This document shows positions 9,211 to 18,305 of a stretch of DNA of 64,000 bases, in pieces. The notes below the pieces were generated by a model. That model was not told the DNA's origin, did not search any database, and saw only the letters and a program-made list of their open reading frames with translations. This DNA comes from JBPRGG01 sp051418075 (lineage in GTDB: Bacteria > Bacteroidota > Bacteroidia > Cytophagales > Cyclobacteriaceae), in assembly GCA_051418075.1 (NCBI GenBank), contig JBPRGG010000025.1, positions 1 to 64,000 on the forward strand, given 5' to 3'. How positions within the stretch are numbered: the first letter of the stretch is position 1; each line of letters opens with the position of its first letter. Made by a program: the position numbers and the translations under genes.

Positions 9211-11934
9211 ATGAAACATCAAATAGCCTCACTCAAATCTCTGCAAAAAGATCATATCAATATCCAAAAACTGCCATTTTCCATCAGGATACTGCTGGAG
9301 AATGCCCTGCGGAATAAAGATGGATTCAGTATTACCGATGAACACATCCAAACCCTCACCGGTTGGTCTCCTAAAGGAACGGATAAAGAAGTGCCCTACA
9401 AACCAGCCCGGGTGCTGATGCAGGATTTTACCGGTGTGCCTGCAGTAGTGGATATCGCCTCCATTCGTTCTGAAGTGATCCGCAAAGGCAAAGATGGATC
9501 AAAGATAAATCCCGCCATCCCGGTAGACCTGGTGGTTGACCATTCTGTCCAGGTGGATTTTTTTGGTACGGAAGACGCTTATCGCAAAAATGTAGATTTT
9601 GAATATGAACGCAATAAAGAAAGATATCAATTGCTGAAGTGGGCTCAGCAAAATTTTAAAAATTTCACCGTGGTACCTCCTGGTATGGGCATCTGCCACC
9701 AGGTGAACCTGGAGTATTTGGCCAAAGGAGTGATTGAAAGGGGAGGATGGGCCTTTCCTGACACCCTGGTAGGTACTGATTCACACACCCCTATGGTGAA
9801 TGGAATTGGTGTACTGGGTTGGGGAGTCGGAGGAATTGAAGCAGAAGCTGCTTTACTGGGGCAACCCATCTATTTTACCTGCCCCCAGGTGGTAGGGTTA
9901 AGATTATCCGGCAGAATGCCAAAAGGAACTACCGCAACCGATATGGTGCTGGCAATTACTGAACTGTTGCGGAAGTATGGGGTCGTAAATAAATTTGTTG
10001 AGGTGTTTGGAGACGGACTGGATCATCTGACCGTTCCGGATCGGGCAACCATATCCAATATGTCGCCTGAATTTGGTTGTACGGTGACTTATTTCCCCAT
10101 TGATGACCAGACCATCAACTACATGAAGCAAACCAATCGTCCCCCGGAACAGATTGAATTGGTGGAAACTTACTGTAAGGAAAATATGCTGTGGCGGCAG
10201 GATGAGGATCAAATTACCTACACTGATGTACTGGAATTGGATCTTTCTCAACTTGAGCCTACAGTGGCTGGTCCCAAAAGGCCTCAGGATAAAATACTGG
10301 TAAAGGATCTGCATGAAAAATTCCAGAACCTGCTTATGGAAGAGTACCAGAGATCTTATGTAGGATATGAAAAGCGGGAACAGGTGGCCTGGTTAACCGA
10401 AGGAGGCTCACAGGCGCAGTTCGTTTATAAGGAAAAACCTGTGGGAGATGATGTGTTGGTGGAAGATGATCATTTGAAATCAATACATGTTAAGCTTGAT
10501 GGAAAGGAATACATGCTAAGCGATGGGGCCATTGCCATCGCAGCCATAACCAGTTGCACCAATACTTCAAATCCTTCTGTAATGATAGGTGCCGGATTGG
10601 TGGCTCGCAATGCTGTCAGAAAAGGACTGGATGTAAAACCCTGGGTAAAAACCAGCCTGGCACCGGGGTCTAAAGTAGTGACTGAATACCTGAACCGCTC
10701 GGGGCTGATCAAAGACCTGGAAAAGCTGAAATTTCATACAGTGGGTTATGGCTGTACCACCTGTATAGGCAACAGCGGACCTTTACCTGCTCATATAGCT
10801 GAAGCCGTGGAAAAAGGTAAGCTGGTACTGTCATCGGTTTTATCAGGTAATAGAAACTTTGAAGCACGAATTCATCCCCAGATTAAAATGAATTTCCTGG
10901 CCTCTCCTATGCTGGTAGTGGCTTATGCATTGGTGGGGCGGGTAGATGTCAATTTGATGGAAGATCCCCTGGGATATGACCAGGAAGGCAATCCGGTTTA
11001 TCTGAAGGACATCTGGCCCAGCCAGGAAGAGATCAATCAGACCATTGAAAAGGCAGTGGCACTGAAAGATTTTGAAGAAACCTATCAGGTGATCTTTGAA
11101 GGTGAAGATCAGTGGCAAAATCTGGAAGCTCCCCGGGGGAATGACTATAAATGGGATCAAAATTCCACTTATATTAAAGAAGCGCCGTTCTTTATTGATA
11201 TTTCTGAACAACCAGGTGAATTGCAAGATATTGATTCAGCCAGAGTTCTGCTCAAATTAGGAGATTCTGTCACAACAGACCACATCTCTCCGGCAGGTTC
11301 TTTTACCACCGAATCACCGGCTGGTAAATACCTCATGGAAAACGGAGTGGAAAGGAGGATGTTTAATTCCTACGGATCACGGAGGGGAAACCATGAGGTA
11401 ATGATGCGGGGAACCTTTGCCAATGTCCGGATCAAAAACCTGCTGGCTTCAAAGGAAGGTGGCTTTACCACCCATTATCCTTCTGAAAAAGAAATGACGG
11501 TTTATGATGCCTCCATGAAATACCAGCAGGAAAATGTGCCCCTGGTGGTTTTGGCTGGTAAGGAATATGGCAGTGGCTCCTCCCGGGACTGGGCCGCCAA
11601 AGGAACTACCTTACTGGGCGTAAAGGCAGTAATAGCAGAAACCTATGAAAGAATACACCGCAGCAATCTGGTGGGAATGGGGGTGCTACCCCTGGAGCAT
11701 GTAGAGGGTGAAAATGCCGACAAATTGGGACTGGAGGGTAAAGAAATATTTACTATTAGCGGTATTTCTGAAGGACTTACTCCAGGAAAGGTGTTGCAGG
11801 TGGAGGCTGAAAAACCTGATGGTGAAAAGATCTCCTTCCAGGCAAAATGCCGGCTGGATTCCGAAATTGAAATTGCCTATTACCAGCATGGCGGCATATT
11901 GCATTATGTGTTACGGGATTTCTTGAATAAATGA
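9211..11934 (+). CDS. acnA: Aconitate hydratase A
   Basis: This enzyme isomerises citrate to isocitrate in the TCA cycle using a [4Fe-4S] cluster. The cluster cysteines are visible in SCTNTSNP (Cys449) and GCTTCIGNSG (Cys515 and Cys518). The protein is 907 residues, the usual length for the AcnA/IRP class, and begins with a RILLENALRNKDG motif typical of that class. The swivel domain near the C-terminus has KEYGSGSSRDWAAKG with the catalytic Ser. The start is supported by full-length match to the class. It is monocistronic, with paired palindromes behind it that may act as terminator. There is no doubt on family. Confidence 0.97.
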   Translation: MKHQIASLKSLQKDHINIQKLPFSIRILLENALRNKDGFSITDEHIQTLTGWSPKGTDKEVPYKPARVLMQDFTGVPAVVDIASIRSEVIRKGKDGSKINPAIPVDLVVDHSVQVDFFGTEDAYRKNVDFEYERNKERYQLLKWAQQNFKNFTVVPPGMGICHQVNLEYLAKGVIERGGWAFPDTLVGTDSHTPMVNGIGVLGWGVGGIEAEAALLGQPIYFTCPQVVGLRLSGRMPKGTTATDMVLAITELLRKYGVVNKFVEVFGDGLDHLTVPDRATISNMSPEFGCTVTYFPIDDQTINYMKQTNRPPEQIELVETYCKENMLWRQDEDQITYTDVLELDLSQLEPTVAGPKRPQDKILVKDLHEKFQNLLMEEYQRSYVGYEKREQVAWLTEGGSQAQFVYKEKPVGDDVLVEDDHLKSIHVKLDGKEYMLSDGAIAIAAITSCTNTSNPSVMIGAGLVARNAVRKGLDVKPWVKTSLAPGSKVVTEYLNRSGLIKDLEKLKFHTVGYGCTTCIGNSGPLPAHIAEAVEKGKLVLSSVLSGNRNFEARIHPQIKMNFLASPMLVVAYALVGRVDVNLMEDPLGYDQEGNPVYLKDIWPSQEEINQTIEKAVALKDFEETYQVIFEGEDQWQNLEAPRGNDYKWDQNSTYIKEAPFFIDISEQPGELQDIDSARVLLKLGDSVTTDHISPAGSFTTESPAGKYLMENGVERRMFNSYGSRRGNHEVMMRGTFANVRIKNLLASKEGGFTTHYPSEKEMTVYDASMKYQQENVPLVVLAGKEYGSGSSRDWAAKGTTLLGVKAVIAETYERIHRSNLVGMGVLPLEHVEGENADKLGLEGKEIFTISGISEGLTPGKVLQVEAEKPDGEKISFQAKCRLDSEIEIAYYQHGGILHYVLRDFLNK

Positions 11935-11942
11935 TGATCGAA

Positions 11943-12044
11943 AAACCTGACAGGTTTGATTTTTATTTCCCATCAGATTCTCTTGCCAGGGGACTCTTAT
12001 GATTCAATGATACTGCCTTTTTTAATCTGAAACCTGTCAGGTTT
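11943..12044. repeat. Two copies of a 15-bp palindrome downstream of acnA
   Basis: AAACCTGACAGGTTT at 11943-11957 and AAACCTGTCAGGTTT at 12030-12044 are each near-perfect palindromes and are exact reverse complements of one another. The first is followed by a T-rich run (GATTTTTATTT), so it could work as an intrinsic terminator for acnA. The two copies could also pair with each other across 72 bases. Similar CCTGACAGG elements are frequent between genes in Bacteroidota, from general knowledge. Confidence 0.6.
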
Positions 12045-12074
12045 GGTATTTCCCGAATTTCCCTTTCTTTCCCA

Positions 12075-12098
12075 GTTGTTGGTGTGATCACCAACAAC
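12075..12098. terminator. Hairpin between convergent acnA and the Tricorn-like gene
   Basis: Arms GTTGTTGGTG and CACCAACAAC (10 bp, perfect) enclose the loop TGAT. It sits four bases beyond the minus-strand stop codon of the protease gene. No strong T-run follows on either strand, so a terminator role is likely from position only. Confidence 0.45.
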
Positions 12099-12101
12099 CA
12101 A

Positions 12102-15100
12102 CTAATTCCCATCAATCTCCTTCAACAATTGCTCCACCGCCTTCCTCAACTGAGCATCTTCCTGTTTGGCCTTGTAGTCAGGATCATTATGCACAATGAT
12201 ATCTGGTGTGGCAGGGGTGGTTTCCATATTTTCACCAGTGGCTTTAACATACCAGGCCCGGAAAGGTAACCGAACAAATGAATCGTCCATTAATGAATAC
12301 CCTCCGGTACTGATTACCGCACCAAAGGTAGGCTCACCTACCAGGGTGCCCAGGTCCAGGGTTTTGTAGGCATGAGAAAAGATCTCGGCGTTGGAATAAC
12401 TGCTGGAATTGCATAAGGCAATAGAGGGCCTGGTCCAGGCGGCCAGGGGCAATCGTTCTCCGAAGGGATAATGCTGAGTGAATTGCTCATTTTCTTTTTC
12501 CAGGTTGCGGGCTGCTCCCCTGGGTATGGTATAGGCATGTTGCCGTACATTTAATACCGCCATCAGGTAATCGGTGGTCCAGCCTCCTCCGTTATATCTT
12601 ACATCGATCACGATGCCTTCCTTGCCCAGGCCACTGGCCGTCAGTTCCCGCTCGAATCTTTCGAAGCTGGTCCAGTTCATCCCTTGTATATGTATATAGC
12701 CTAATCTTCCCTGTGAATACTGCTCAGTAAGGGCCTTCCGCTGGTTCACCCACTCTTGGTATTGGACCTGGCTTAGGCTGGAGGTTGGTCTGATCACAAC
12801 CTCCCGTGATTTGCCCTGTTGGTTTTGAATGGTCAGAATCAATTGTTCCGAGGCTTTATTGGTCAGCAACTCATAGAAATTCTGATCTGTTGCAATTGCC
12901 TGTCCGTTTACACTGGTAATGACCTCTCCTTCATTCAGCTTGCTTTGATTCCGGTCTGCCGGTGAGTCTGGAATGACATGCGTTATCTTTAATCCGGCCG
13001 TTACAGGTTCCACTTCCAGTCCCAGCAAGCCAGTGTTCTCATCTGCTGTTTCGGCCCGGTCAGATCCATATAATCCCATATGGCTGGCATTGAGCTGCCC
13101 CAGCATTCGATTAAACATTTCCCGGAAATCCCGCCTGGTAGATGCATTTAAGGTAGCATCCTGGTATTTGGACTTGAGCTGATCAAAATTCTGTCCATGG
13201 AAATCCGGGTCATAAAAGTTTAGGTTAAGCTGCCGCCAGGCTTCTTCAAATATTTGTTCCCGCTCTGCCACATGGTTTATTTTCATGTCTGCCTTAAAGG
13301 GCATGACTTCCTGCTTATCCAAACCAATATCCAACCTGGTGAGGGCACCGCCTTTTTTCAGGAAATACAGGTGATTTCCATCATCAGACAAGGCCAGATC
13401 ATGAGGGTTGACACCTCCCGATGTGACCTGCTTCACTTCACTACCGTCAAATTTGATGCTGTACAGATCGCTGCCTTTGGCGGCAGGGTTTTCTGTGCTG
13501 TAAAAAAAAGTCTCGCCTTCATCATCGATGGCAAAATTAGCTTCATCACCGGCCAGAGAAGTTACCTGACTGAGCCGGTAGTGAATATCTTCAAAGTCAA
13601 TAGTAATGGGTTCCGTTTCCTTTTCTTCAGCGGTGGTGTCTTTCTCAAGTTCCGGTTCTTCCTGGTATAATCCTTCCAGCCGGTCTTCTTTGGTTTTCTG
13701 CCATTCTTCTTTTTGCAACCAGGCAAACCATACATCATAATCCCCATTGTTGCGGTCTGAAATAAAAGCCAGTTTGGAACCATCCGGGCTCCACAAAGGA
13801 CTGCGATCAGAGCGTGGATGCATACTGATGTTTACCGGCCCCTGGCTGTTGTCAGCCGCATGTATATACACTTCATAGTTAAAATCCAGGTTGGGTTGAG
13901 CATAAGCCAGCCAGCGGCTGTCCGGACTCCATTCTATGCTATTGGGAACTGACCAACTGTCAATCAGGGTTTTGATATTGCTTAACTTTCCCTCCGGATC
14001 TATGTCAGCCACAATCAACCGGGTATTATCCTTAACAAAAGCGATCTTTTTTCCGTCCGGAGATACCTTAGGGCTCACTTCATCTTCAGCTGAACTGGTC
14101 AGGTTGATCAGTTGCTTTTTCAGGGTTTTGTAAATACCGGTTACCTTTGGATCAGTAGATCGGACCAGGAACAGATCATATTGTCCCTTACGATCTGAGG
14201 CAAAGATCAGGCTGGAATCATTCAGCCAGGTGATATCCTTATCGTGATTGGGATGTTCAGAAAGGTTGACACTACGGGACCTTTCCTTATCATTTTGTTT
14301 GACAAATACTTCCCCCCGTACCTTAAATGCATTGAGCTTGCCGTTGGGTGATAAAACATATTCCGAAATATTGCTGGTGTATGATTTATATTCCACCGGA
14401 TCAAACCGGTAATCTGCTCTGAAGTTGAACCGGATAGGGTTGGTTTCCCCGGTGGCGCTATTTAAGTGATAAAGCCTGCCCATCTTTTCATACACGATAT
14501 GTTCAGAATCAGGATCCACATCAAAATGAAAAATACCAAAATCATCATTCTTAGTGACAGCAGCAGGGCTTTCCACAGGATTGCCGGTTTCATCCAGACT
14601 TAGCATGTTTATCCGGTAAAAACCCTGATCCAAGCCAATATAATATAAGGTGTTGTTCCCGGAAAATCTGGGCAGGAAGTCATTACCATTACTTTCTGTA
14701 ATTTTGATATAGCTTTGATCCTCTTTGTTATAGATCCATATATCCTTATTGGCCGGGCCCTGATAATTTTCTCTTTCAGTACGGCAAGAACCCATTACAA
14801 ATGCTATCAGCCTGCCATTGGGAGAAACGGCCGGCATTTCACCCAGGGCATCTAAAATACGAACCGGAGTGCCACCCTCCTGACTTACTGCATAGATCTC
14901 ATCCTCCCGTTCCACGTGTTTGAAGTTTCGCATAGTGGTAAACACAACCTGGCCTGACTGATTCCAGTCATGCACCTCATCACTGCTGCTATGAAAAGTA
15001 AGGCGCTGAGATAATCCTCCCTGAACGGGGATGGTGAATACGTCTTTGTGGCCAAACCGGTAACCGGAAAATGCAATGTGTTGGTTGTCGCTGCTCCAGA

Positions 15101-15311
15101 CCGGCCATCCCTCATACCCCGGGTGAACCGTGAGGCGTTGAATATTACTTCCTTCCAGGTCACTGGTCCAAATGTCACCCTGGTAGCTGAATGCAATCAT
15201 TTTTCCGTCATTGCTGATGGATGGGTGCCTTAGTATCTGATCCTGGCTATGGGCAGGCAGATAAATTGTCAATAATAAGCAAAGAATTGTAGTGATGATC
15301 CTGTAATCCAT
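12102..15311 (-). CDS. Tricorn-like S41 family protease with PD40 propeller and PDZ domain
   Basis: A signal peptide (residues 1-22, ending AHSQ) sends this 1069-residue protein out of the cytoplasm. Residues 25-620 carry repeated WD40-like/PD40 blades (SPDGKKIAF, SPDGSKLAF, SPDSRWLAY). A helical C1-type core starts near residue 690, followed by a PDZ domain (about 755-840, beginning TGLLGLEVEP) and the S41 catalytic core. NSSSYSNAEIFSHAY contains the candidate nucleophile Ser and the following residues TLVGEPTFGAVIS match the Tricorn class. The C-terminal TPDIIVHNDP is also typical. Such enzymes cleave peptides; in Bacteroidota they are secreted rather than cytosolic. The gene is monocistronic and convergent with acnA. 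An acidic insertion (about residues 535-565) interrupts the last propeller part. Confidence 0.93.
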   Translation of the reverse strand: MDYRIITTILCLLLTIYLPAHSQDQILRHPSISNDGKMIAFSYQGDIWTSDLEGSNIQRLTVHPGYEGWPVWSSDNQHIAFSGYRFGHKDVFTIPVQGGLSQRLTFHSSSDEVHDWNQSGQVVFTTMRNFKHVEREDEIYAVSQEGGTPVRILDALGEMPAVSPNGRLIAFVMGSCRTERENYQGPANKDIWIYNKEDQSYIKITESNGNDFLPRFSGNNTLYYIGLDQGFYRINMLSLDETGNPVESPAAVTKNDDFGIFHFDVDPDSEHIVYEKMGRLYHLNSATGETNPIRFNFRADYRFDPVEYKSYTSNISEYVLSPNGKLNAFKVRGEVFVKQNDKERSRSVNLSEHPNHDKDITWLNDSSLIFASDRKGQYDLFLVRSTDPKVTGIYKTLKKQLINLTSSAEDEVSPKVSPDGKKIAFVKDNTRLIVADIDPEGKLSNIKTLIDSWSVPNSIEWSPDSRWLAYAQPNLDFNYEVYIHAADNSQGPVNISMHPRSDRSPLWSPDGSKLAFISDRNNGDYDVWFAWLQKEEWQKTKEDRLEGLYQEEPELEKDTTAEEKETEPITIDFEDIHYRLSQVTSLAGDEANFAIDDEGETFFYSTENPAAKGSDLYSIKFDGSEVKQVTSGGVNPHDLALSDDGNHLYFLKKGGALTRLDIGLDKQEVMPFKADMKINHVAEREQIFEEAWRQLNLNFYDPDFHGQNFDQLKSKYQDATLNASTRRDFREMFNRMLGQLNASHMGLYGSDRAETADENTGLLGLEVEPVTAGLKITHVIPDSPADRNQSKLNEGEVITSVNGQAIATDQNFYELLTNKASEQLILTIQNQQGKSREVVIRPTSSLSQVQYQEWVNQRKALTEQYSQGRLGYIHIQGMNWTSFERFERELTASGLGKEGIVIDVRYNGGGWTTDYLMAVLNVRQHAYTIPRGAARNLEKENEQFTQHYPFGERLPLAAWTRPSIALCNSSSYSNAEIFSHAYKTLDLGTLVGEPTFGAVISTGGYSLMDDSFVRLPFRAWYVKATGENMETTPATPDIIVHNDPDYKAKQEDAQLRKAVEQLLKEIDGN

Positions 15312-15441
15312 ATCAATATTGTGTAATCTCTTTTATTCGGCAACTAAATTACATTATAATTATAAAACTTAAAAAACATGAATAAATTATTGGAACCATA
15401 TCAACTTAACATGTTTCCTGTCTACTACAATGTTCGGTTTG

Positions 15442-15720
15442 TTATCTTTTAAAGTACTTAAAAGCAGATAGATACCAGGCATAAACGTCCAGATCATTCT
15501 GCCAATCTGCCTGATTATAAATCATTTGTTGAAGGAACATACTGCTGTAAATACCTTCACCTATTCCATAACTAAGGAAAGGGCGTGGTAAGCCGCCTGC
15601 CAAGTTCAGGCAGGGCCGCGACTCCTGCAGCCAGCGGATTCTTCGCCTCAGATCATTTTTTTCCCTCCTGCGGCTTGCATCACTGAACCGGACAAGGAAT
15701 TTTCCCTCCTGCGGCTTGCA
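15442..15720 (-). pseudogene. Possible 3' remnant of a minus-strand gene
   Basis: An uninterrupted frame of 92 codons ends at TAA (15442-15444) and is protein-like over its last 70 residues, for example SYGIGEGIYSSMFLQQMIY and a terminus of AFKYFKR. There is no suitable start codon: the frame runs back into the 41-bp tandem repeat and meets TGA at 15721-15723. I read this as the tail of a decayed or truncated gene, but it could be chance composition. The family is not recognised. Confidence 0.35.
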
Positions 15721-15782
15721 TCAAGGAACCGGACAAGGATTTTTCCCTCCTGCGGCCTGCATCAAGGAACCGGAGATGGTTT
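15660..15782. repeat. Tandem triplication, 41-bp unit
   Basis: Three direct copies start at 15660, 15701 and 15742, each beginning TTTCCCTCCTGCGGC and continuing through GCATCA..GAACCGGA. Units 1 and 2 differ by two substitutions in the middle and a final base; unit 3 diverges at its end. Since 41 is not a multiple of three, the array changes reading frame each unit and is unlikely to code for protein. Just upstream, at about 15608-15627, CCTGCC and GGCAGG form a short hairpin with a 7-base loop. Confidence 0.85.
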
Positions 15783-16192
15783 TTTGCTTCCTGCCACTGG
15801 AATCAGCCTTTCATGGCTAATCGAAAGGTCAATGCAGCTGACATCAAACAATCATAAGCTGCTGACGCTTTCCTGTAGGCTGCAACAAAAAATCTGCTCC
15901 TGAAAAAGTCTTGGATACAACCTGTTGGTGTTGGATTTTCACAGGATCTGGCAGGAACCACTCATCCTTTGAGTTTTTTTGGGGATAACCTGTACGGTGT
16001 ACCACCATCTTGATACAACGCTTTTGCGGCCAGTCTGGCTGGTAATCTTTACCTGCTTTTAGCTAATTGAAGTTTAACATCCTGCAAATTTTGTCTGCCT
16101 AAACGAAATTCCTTAGTCAGGTAATTTTTTAAAGATTAATAAATTTTTTTTGACAGGCTAAGTGATTTACTTTATGCCTAAAAAAACAAAAG
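15783..16192. other. Gene-free stretch with decayed-looking minus-strand frames
   Basis: No intact gene is present. On the minus strand one frame is open from 16048 to a TGA at 15962-15964 (28 codons) and from 15961 to a TGA at 15803-15805 (52 codons). The second contains protein-like runs such as FVAAYRKASAAYDCLMSAA. These may be remnants of the same decayed locus as 15442-15720, or chance. From 16080 on the sequence becomes AT-rich and probably holds the promoter of the next gene. Confidence 0.4.
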
Positions 16193-16975
16193 GTGAAAAA
16201 TTTTAAAAAAGTCATTATGATTCATCCAGCTTCTTTATCAAGTTATCGGGTAAACGATTTTATACAGTTTATAAGTAACATGCTGATGATTGTGAAACAG
16301 CATAATCCTGAGAAATTACAAATCCGGGGAATATATGAAGAACTGTTGCAGTATCAATCGGAACTTCAGGAGTATTATAAGTATGATAACCATAGTGGCA
16401 TAACCCCTCAATTGTCCCGGATTGATGCACAGAGGGACCAGGCCATTATTTGTCTGAGGCAGATCGGCCAGGGGTATACCTACCACCATCAGGATAAACT
16501 GAAAGAGGCAGGCCAGATATTGGTAGATTGTATTGATAAATACGGCAGTCAGCTTTACCGCCTCAATTATAACGCTGAGACAGCCGCCCTTAAAAACCTG
16601 GCCAGAGACTTGCAAACACAGCCGGATTTAAAACACGCCATTGAATTAATGCACCTGGAAGACGTGCTGAATGAGATGAACCAGGCCAATTTGAAGTTTG
16701 AAAAGATGTTCATAAAAAGGTTGAAAGAATCCAGCCAGGTTGCGCCTAAAAGTTATAAGCAGCATCATGAGATCATTTCAGAAGCTTATCAGAAGCTGGT
16801 AAAGCATATTTCTGCCCATGCTACACTGAGTCCTTCTGAACAATTTAATTCCCTGATCCGGCATATGAATGAAAATATTGAACACTTTAACCAGTTGAGA
16901 GAACGGAGAAAGCAAAATCCAACCATGGAGCCGCCAGTGTTGTCAGAAAACCTGGAGTTTCCGGAAACAGATTAA
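16193..16975 (+). CDS. DUF6261-like helical protein
   Basis: This 260-residue protein is almost wholly helical, with no signal peptide. The layout, with an AQRDQAI.CLRQI segment, a YNAETAALKNLARDL segment and a LNEMNQANLKFEKMFIKR segment, resembles the Bacteroidota family DUF6261, whose function is unknown. The frame starts at GTG 16193; an ATG at 16217 (MIHPASLSSYRV) is an equally good start and fits the family's N-terminus. It is monocistronic, with a clear terminator hairpin 48 bp downstream. Proteins of this family often occur in multiple copies per genome. Confidence 0.65.
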   Translation: MKNFKKVIMIHPASLSSYRVNDFIQFISNMLMIVKQHNPEKLQIRGIYEELLQYQSELQEYYKYDNHSGITPQLSRIDAQRDQAIICLRQIGQGYTYHHQDKLKEAGQILVDCIDKYGSQLYRLNYNAETAALKNLARDLQTQPDLKHAIELMHLEDVLNEMNQANLKFEKMFIKRLKESSQVAPKSYKQHHEIISEAYQKLVKHISAHATLSPSEQFNSLIRHMNENIEHFNQLRERRKQNPTMEPPVLSENLEFPETD

Positions 16976-17022
16976 GCGGATCCTTTTTAAATCCATTCAG
17001 CTATACTAATAATTGCTTGCAT

Positions 17023-17046
17023 AAGGCCTGGCTATCGGGCCTTTTT
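17023..17046 (+). terminator. Intrinsic terminator of the DUF6261-like gene
   Basis: Arms AAGGCC (17023-17028) and GGCCTT (17038-17043) form a 6-bp stem with a 9-base loop, followed by TTT. It lies 48 bp after the stop codon. Confidence 0.7.
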
Positions 17047-17170
17047 GCTTTTCTATATAAAATAGTATTTGGCCAGCTGTCAGGTTTCCCTTGTCCAATG
17101 GCTGGTTTTTAAACATCTATACCCCCGGGCCATTTGATCTGGACCTGTATTTTCATCGTTGCTTTTGAGG

Positions 17171-17186
17171 CCAGATTTAAATCTGG
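17171..17186. repeat. 16-bp perfect palindrome CCAGATTTAAATCTGG
   Basis: A perfect palindrome in the 284-bp gap before the cyclase-fold gene. It could be an operator or a dispersed intergenic repeat. No second copy was noticed in the window. Confidence 0.4.
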
Positions 17187-17259
17187 TAGCCTGGAAATTT
17201 CAGGAATAACCACTAACTTTAGCAGATAAAGATGGAAGGATCATGCACCACATTCATTC

Positions 17260-18192
17260 ATGAATTATACGCGGGAATCACTCATAAAATGGCTGTTGCA
17301 AGGCGATGCAGCCATCCAATTCCAGGTACATCGGGACTTGATGGGCCAATTCCGTCCGGATCTGCAGGGCAGGATAGCGGAGGAAGGATGGGGAAAAAAA
17401 TTCCTGCAAGCCCGGCATTATGAAGGACATTGGGGACAAGGATTTTATCAGCCTAAATGGACCTCTACCCATTACACGCTGCTGGACCTTTGTCAACTGG
17501 GCCTAAGTCCGGATCAGGAACAGGTAAAACAAAGTCTGGAGCTTATCATTACCCGGGAAAAGGGCTCAGACGGGGGGATCAACCCTGCCGGATCGGTACA
17601 GCAAAGTGATGTGTGTATCAATGGGATGTTTTTGAATTATGCCAGTTATTTTGGCATGGCTGAAGCCCAACTCCAATCAGTCGTGGATTTCATCCTTTCT
17701 CAAAAGATGCCGGATGGCGGGTTTAATTGCCGGCTGAATCGTTCCGGAGCCAGGCACAGTTCTTTGCACAGTACCCTGTCAGTACTGGAAGGCATCTGGC
17801 AGTACAGCCATCGGGGATATCAATACCGCCAGGAAGAGCTTAAACACACGACCCTGGTGGGGCAGGAATTCATATTAACCCACCGGCTTTTTCTTTCCGA
17901 CCGGACTGGTGATATTATTCGTAAAGATTTTCTGCGCTATACCTATCCGGCCCGCTGGAAATATAATATCTTAAGTGCCTTGTGTTATTTCACCAAAGCC
18001 GGGGCCAGATGGGATAGCCGAATGGAGCCAGCCCTTGACCATTTGCTCAAAAAGCGCAGAAAAGAAGGTAGCTGGAATCTGGCTGCCCGGCATCCGGGCC
18101 ATACTCATTTTGACATGGAGCAGGCGGGAAAACCCAGCCGTTCGAATACCTTAAGGGCTTTGACAGTATTACAGCATTTTCAGGCAATATAG
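17260..18192 (+). CDS. Terpenoid cyclase/prenyltransferase-fold protein of unknown activity
   Basis: The 310-residue sequence shows the helical-pair pattern of the alpha-alpha toroid seen in squalene cyclases and protein prenyltransferases, including repeat-like motifs with DGGF (MPDGGFNCRL), DGGI and EGSWN. There is no QW-rich full-length cyclase architecture or DxDD protonation motif, and the length is half that of a squalene-hopene cyclase. It therefore appears as a single toroid domain and may be non-catalytic or act on another substrate. No signal peptide is present. It is isolated, convergent with the following reductase gene. Similar stand-alone proteins are usually annotated as hypothetical. 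Confidence 0.7.
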   Translation: MNYTRESLIKWLLQGDAAIQFQVHRDLMGQFRPDLQGRIAEEGWGKKFLQARHYEGHWGQGFYQPKWTSTHYTLLDLCQLGLSPDQEQVKQSLELIITREKGSDGGINPAGSVQQSDVCINGMFLNYASYFGMAEAQLQSVVDFILSQKMPDGGFNCRLNRSGARHSSLHSTLSVLEGIWQYSHRGYQYRQEELKHTTLVGQEFILTHRLFLSDRTGDIIRKDFLRYTYPARWKYNILSALCYFTKAGARWDSRMEPALDHLLKKRRKEGSWNLAARHPGHTHFDMEQAGKPSRSNTLRALTVLQHFQAI

Positions 18193-18305
18193 CTTTATGG
18201 TAATTCTGCATAACAGATAATCCAGGTTTTATACCGGTTTCTGTAAAGAGACCTGTAATTAAGACTAAAAACAGCTTTAATGATCCTTAGTGACAGTTGT
18301 ATGCC

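Noticed and set aside
15660..15782. CRISPR array
   Set aside because: The units are contiguous 41-bp tandem copies without spacers, and no cas genes are present.
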